DNA from: Cytobacillus kochii | GTDB taxonomy: Bacteria; Bacillota; Bacilli; Bacillales; Cytobacillaceae | Direction of reading: 5' to 3' | Length of the DNA stretch: 64,000 bases | Assembly (NCBI RefSeq): GCF_020171845.1 | Contig: NZ_JAIVAM010000005.1 | Location: 1-64,000 of the forward strand | Part shown: piece by piece, positions 63,301-64,000 of the stretch | Layout of the letters: every line of letters begins with the position of its first letter | How positions within the stretch are numbered: position 1 is the stretch's first letter | Program-made: the position numbers and the translations under genes | The notes under the pieces: model-generated | What the model saw: only the letters and a program-made list of their open reading frames with translations | The model's database searches: none | Told to the model about the DNA's origin: nothing

Positions 63301-63450
63301 TTAAAAGGAACGACTCGGGCTTAGTAAGTGTTTAAGGTCCACTGCCAATTGTTCGACATATTTCTCTACATCTACATCCCCTTGACTCATTCCATTTTCG
63401 TGCGCCTTCAATAATAATTCTAGTAGATTAATAGGGTTTTCTGCATCCAA
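63301..63450 (-). CDS. Small hypothetical protein, 49 residues
   Basis: The frame starts at TTG 63450, ten bases after AGGAGG (63461-63466), and reads MDAENPINLLELLLKAHENG, then SQGDVDVEKYVEQLAVDLKHLL. It is amphipathic and helical with no membrane segment. The strong ribosome site and even composition support a real gene. It converges on the peptide gene and uses the shared terminator. I do not recognise a family; a small regulatory or antitoxin-like role would be a guess. Confidence 0.5.
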   Translation of the reverse strand: MDAENPINLLELLLKAHENGMSQGDVDVEKYVEQLAVDLKHLLSPSRSF

Positions 63451-63485
63451 ACCAAACTATCCTCCTAGTATTTCTTAGGAATATT

Positions 63486-63832
63486 ATACTAAAATCCCCA
63501 ATATGAATCAATATAAAATTGTCAAAAAATTTCCGTTTTTGTAAATAGACTTATATAAAATTATTTACATATATCCTTCCACCTAATTTGCCCCCATTTT
63601 TCAACATCATTTGACATATGTCTGCCCATTCGATGATAGTCGACATTTTTCTTCGACAAGAACTTTAGCATAAGCTGTCACATTATGTCATATGTTCTAA
63701 GAACCAAGTCGAAAGTCCTCGAAATTAATGTTTTTTCATCTTATTTTGTAAAAGGTTGTAAAAAATATAATTCTATAGACGATATTATGATAGAATTGAC
63801 GAAATCTTGGAGTAAAGGAGAGATTACTAGAC
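63486..63832. promoter_or_regulatory. Upstream region of the LysM gene
   Basis: No gene is supported. TGTAA-N5-TGTAA at 63747-63761 resembles a WalR box with one base less between the halves, and TATAAT is at 63766-63771. GACATATGTC (63613-63622) is a palindrome of unknown meaning. Confidence 0.4.
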
Positions 63833-64000
63833 GTGAAAAAACATATGGTGTCGATGGCCACGATTGCTGTCGTTTCCTCTGCTTTTGCCGCTCAAGCGTC
63901 CGCTGACTCAACTCATACTGTAAAACAAGGAGATACATTATGGGATATAGCTAAGAAATACAATACTTCTGTTTCTCAGCTAAAAAAATGGAATGATTTA
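63833..64000 (+). CDS. Secreted LysM-domain protein (partial)
   Basis: The frame begins GTG 63833 and runs off the window after 56 codons. A signal peptide (KKHMVSMATIAVVSSAFAAQ, cleavage near ASA) is followed by a LysM unit, STHTVKQGDTLWDIAKKYNT then SVSQLKKWNDL. LysM binds peptidoglycan. In Bacillales such starts belong to cell-wall hydrolases (NlpC/P60 or 3D domain) such as LytE or YocH; the catalytic part would lie beyond 64000. A WalR-like repeat upstream fits that group. AAAGGAG is 12 bases before the start, which is long. Confidence 0.8.
   Translation, partial: MKKHMVSMATIAVVSSAFAAQASADSTHTVKQGDTLWDIAKKYNTSVSQLKKWNDL

Overview
The window is AT-rich DNA of a spore-forming, Gram-positive bacterium of the order Bacillales (Bacillaceae or a close family). 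Evidence from the sequence: strong AAGGAGG-type ribosome binding sites with frequent TTG and GTG starts, two Gly/Pro-rich proteins behind sigma-K-like promoters, an EpsC/CpsB/CpsD-type capsule locus, a PlcR-like regulator, an LPxTG-type wall protein and lipoproteins. The species cannot be named from the sequence alone.

Layout. 1-151: tail of an IS3-family element. 214-5557: a GNAT acetyltransferase, then a sigma-54 module (enhancer-binding protein, three palindromic activator sites, a -24/-12 promoter, a CitMHS carrier and an AtuA-family two-gene set). 5569-8219: a DUF6440 protein, a small export protein, an ABC-2 permease and an unusual ABC-ATPase/LytTR fusion. 9175-16790: a minus-strand catabolic operon in which a GntR regulator, a polyamine/opine-type ABC importer and a four-subunit flavin/iron-sulphur dehydrogenase lie together. 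16864-18557: two Gly/Pro-rich, probably spore-associated proteins. 18567-20277: a DMT exporter and a divergent ArsR-like regulator. 20651-25175: a second AtuA-family module, now with a TRAP-type permease and its own GntR regulator.

25724-41918 is a minus-strand surface polysaccharide locus: Wzz-like protein, tyrosine kinase and phosphatase, UDP-GlcNAc 4,6-dehydratase, GalU, the aminotransferase/acetyltransferase/phosphoglycosyl transferase set of a bacillosamine-like sugar, a 4-epimerase and 6-dehydrogenase for an aminouronic acid, two glycosyltransferases, an acetyltransferase, a flippase and a polymerase. A divergent SGNH hydrolase follows at 42141. 42998-45615 is a carboxylate carrier with glycerate kinase. 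45847-49376 is a two-component system with two PepSY proteins. 49691-58409 holds a lipoprotein, a large LRR/fibronectin wall-anchored protein, a 51-bp tandem repeat array, a PBP3-like transpeptidase and a MATE exporter. 58479-61810 holds a small orphan ORF, a NERD protein, a second 51-bp repeat array and TrhO.

The most striking item is at 62046-63297: a PlcR-like HTH/TPR regulator followed 44 bases later by a secreted 74-residue peptide precursor with six copies of PLPTQH. The copies differ mostly at synonymous positions. This looks like a peptide quorum-sensing pair with a multi-copy pheromone. The window ends inside a secreted LysM protein.
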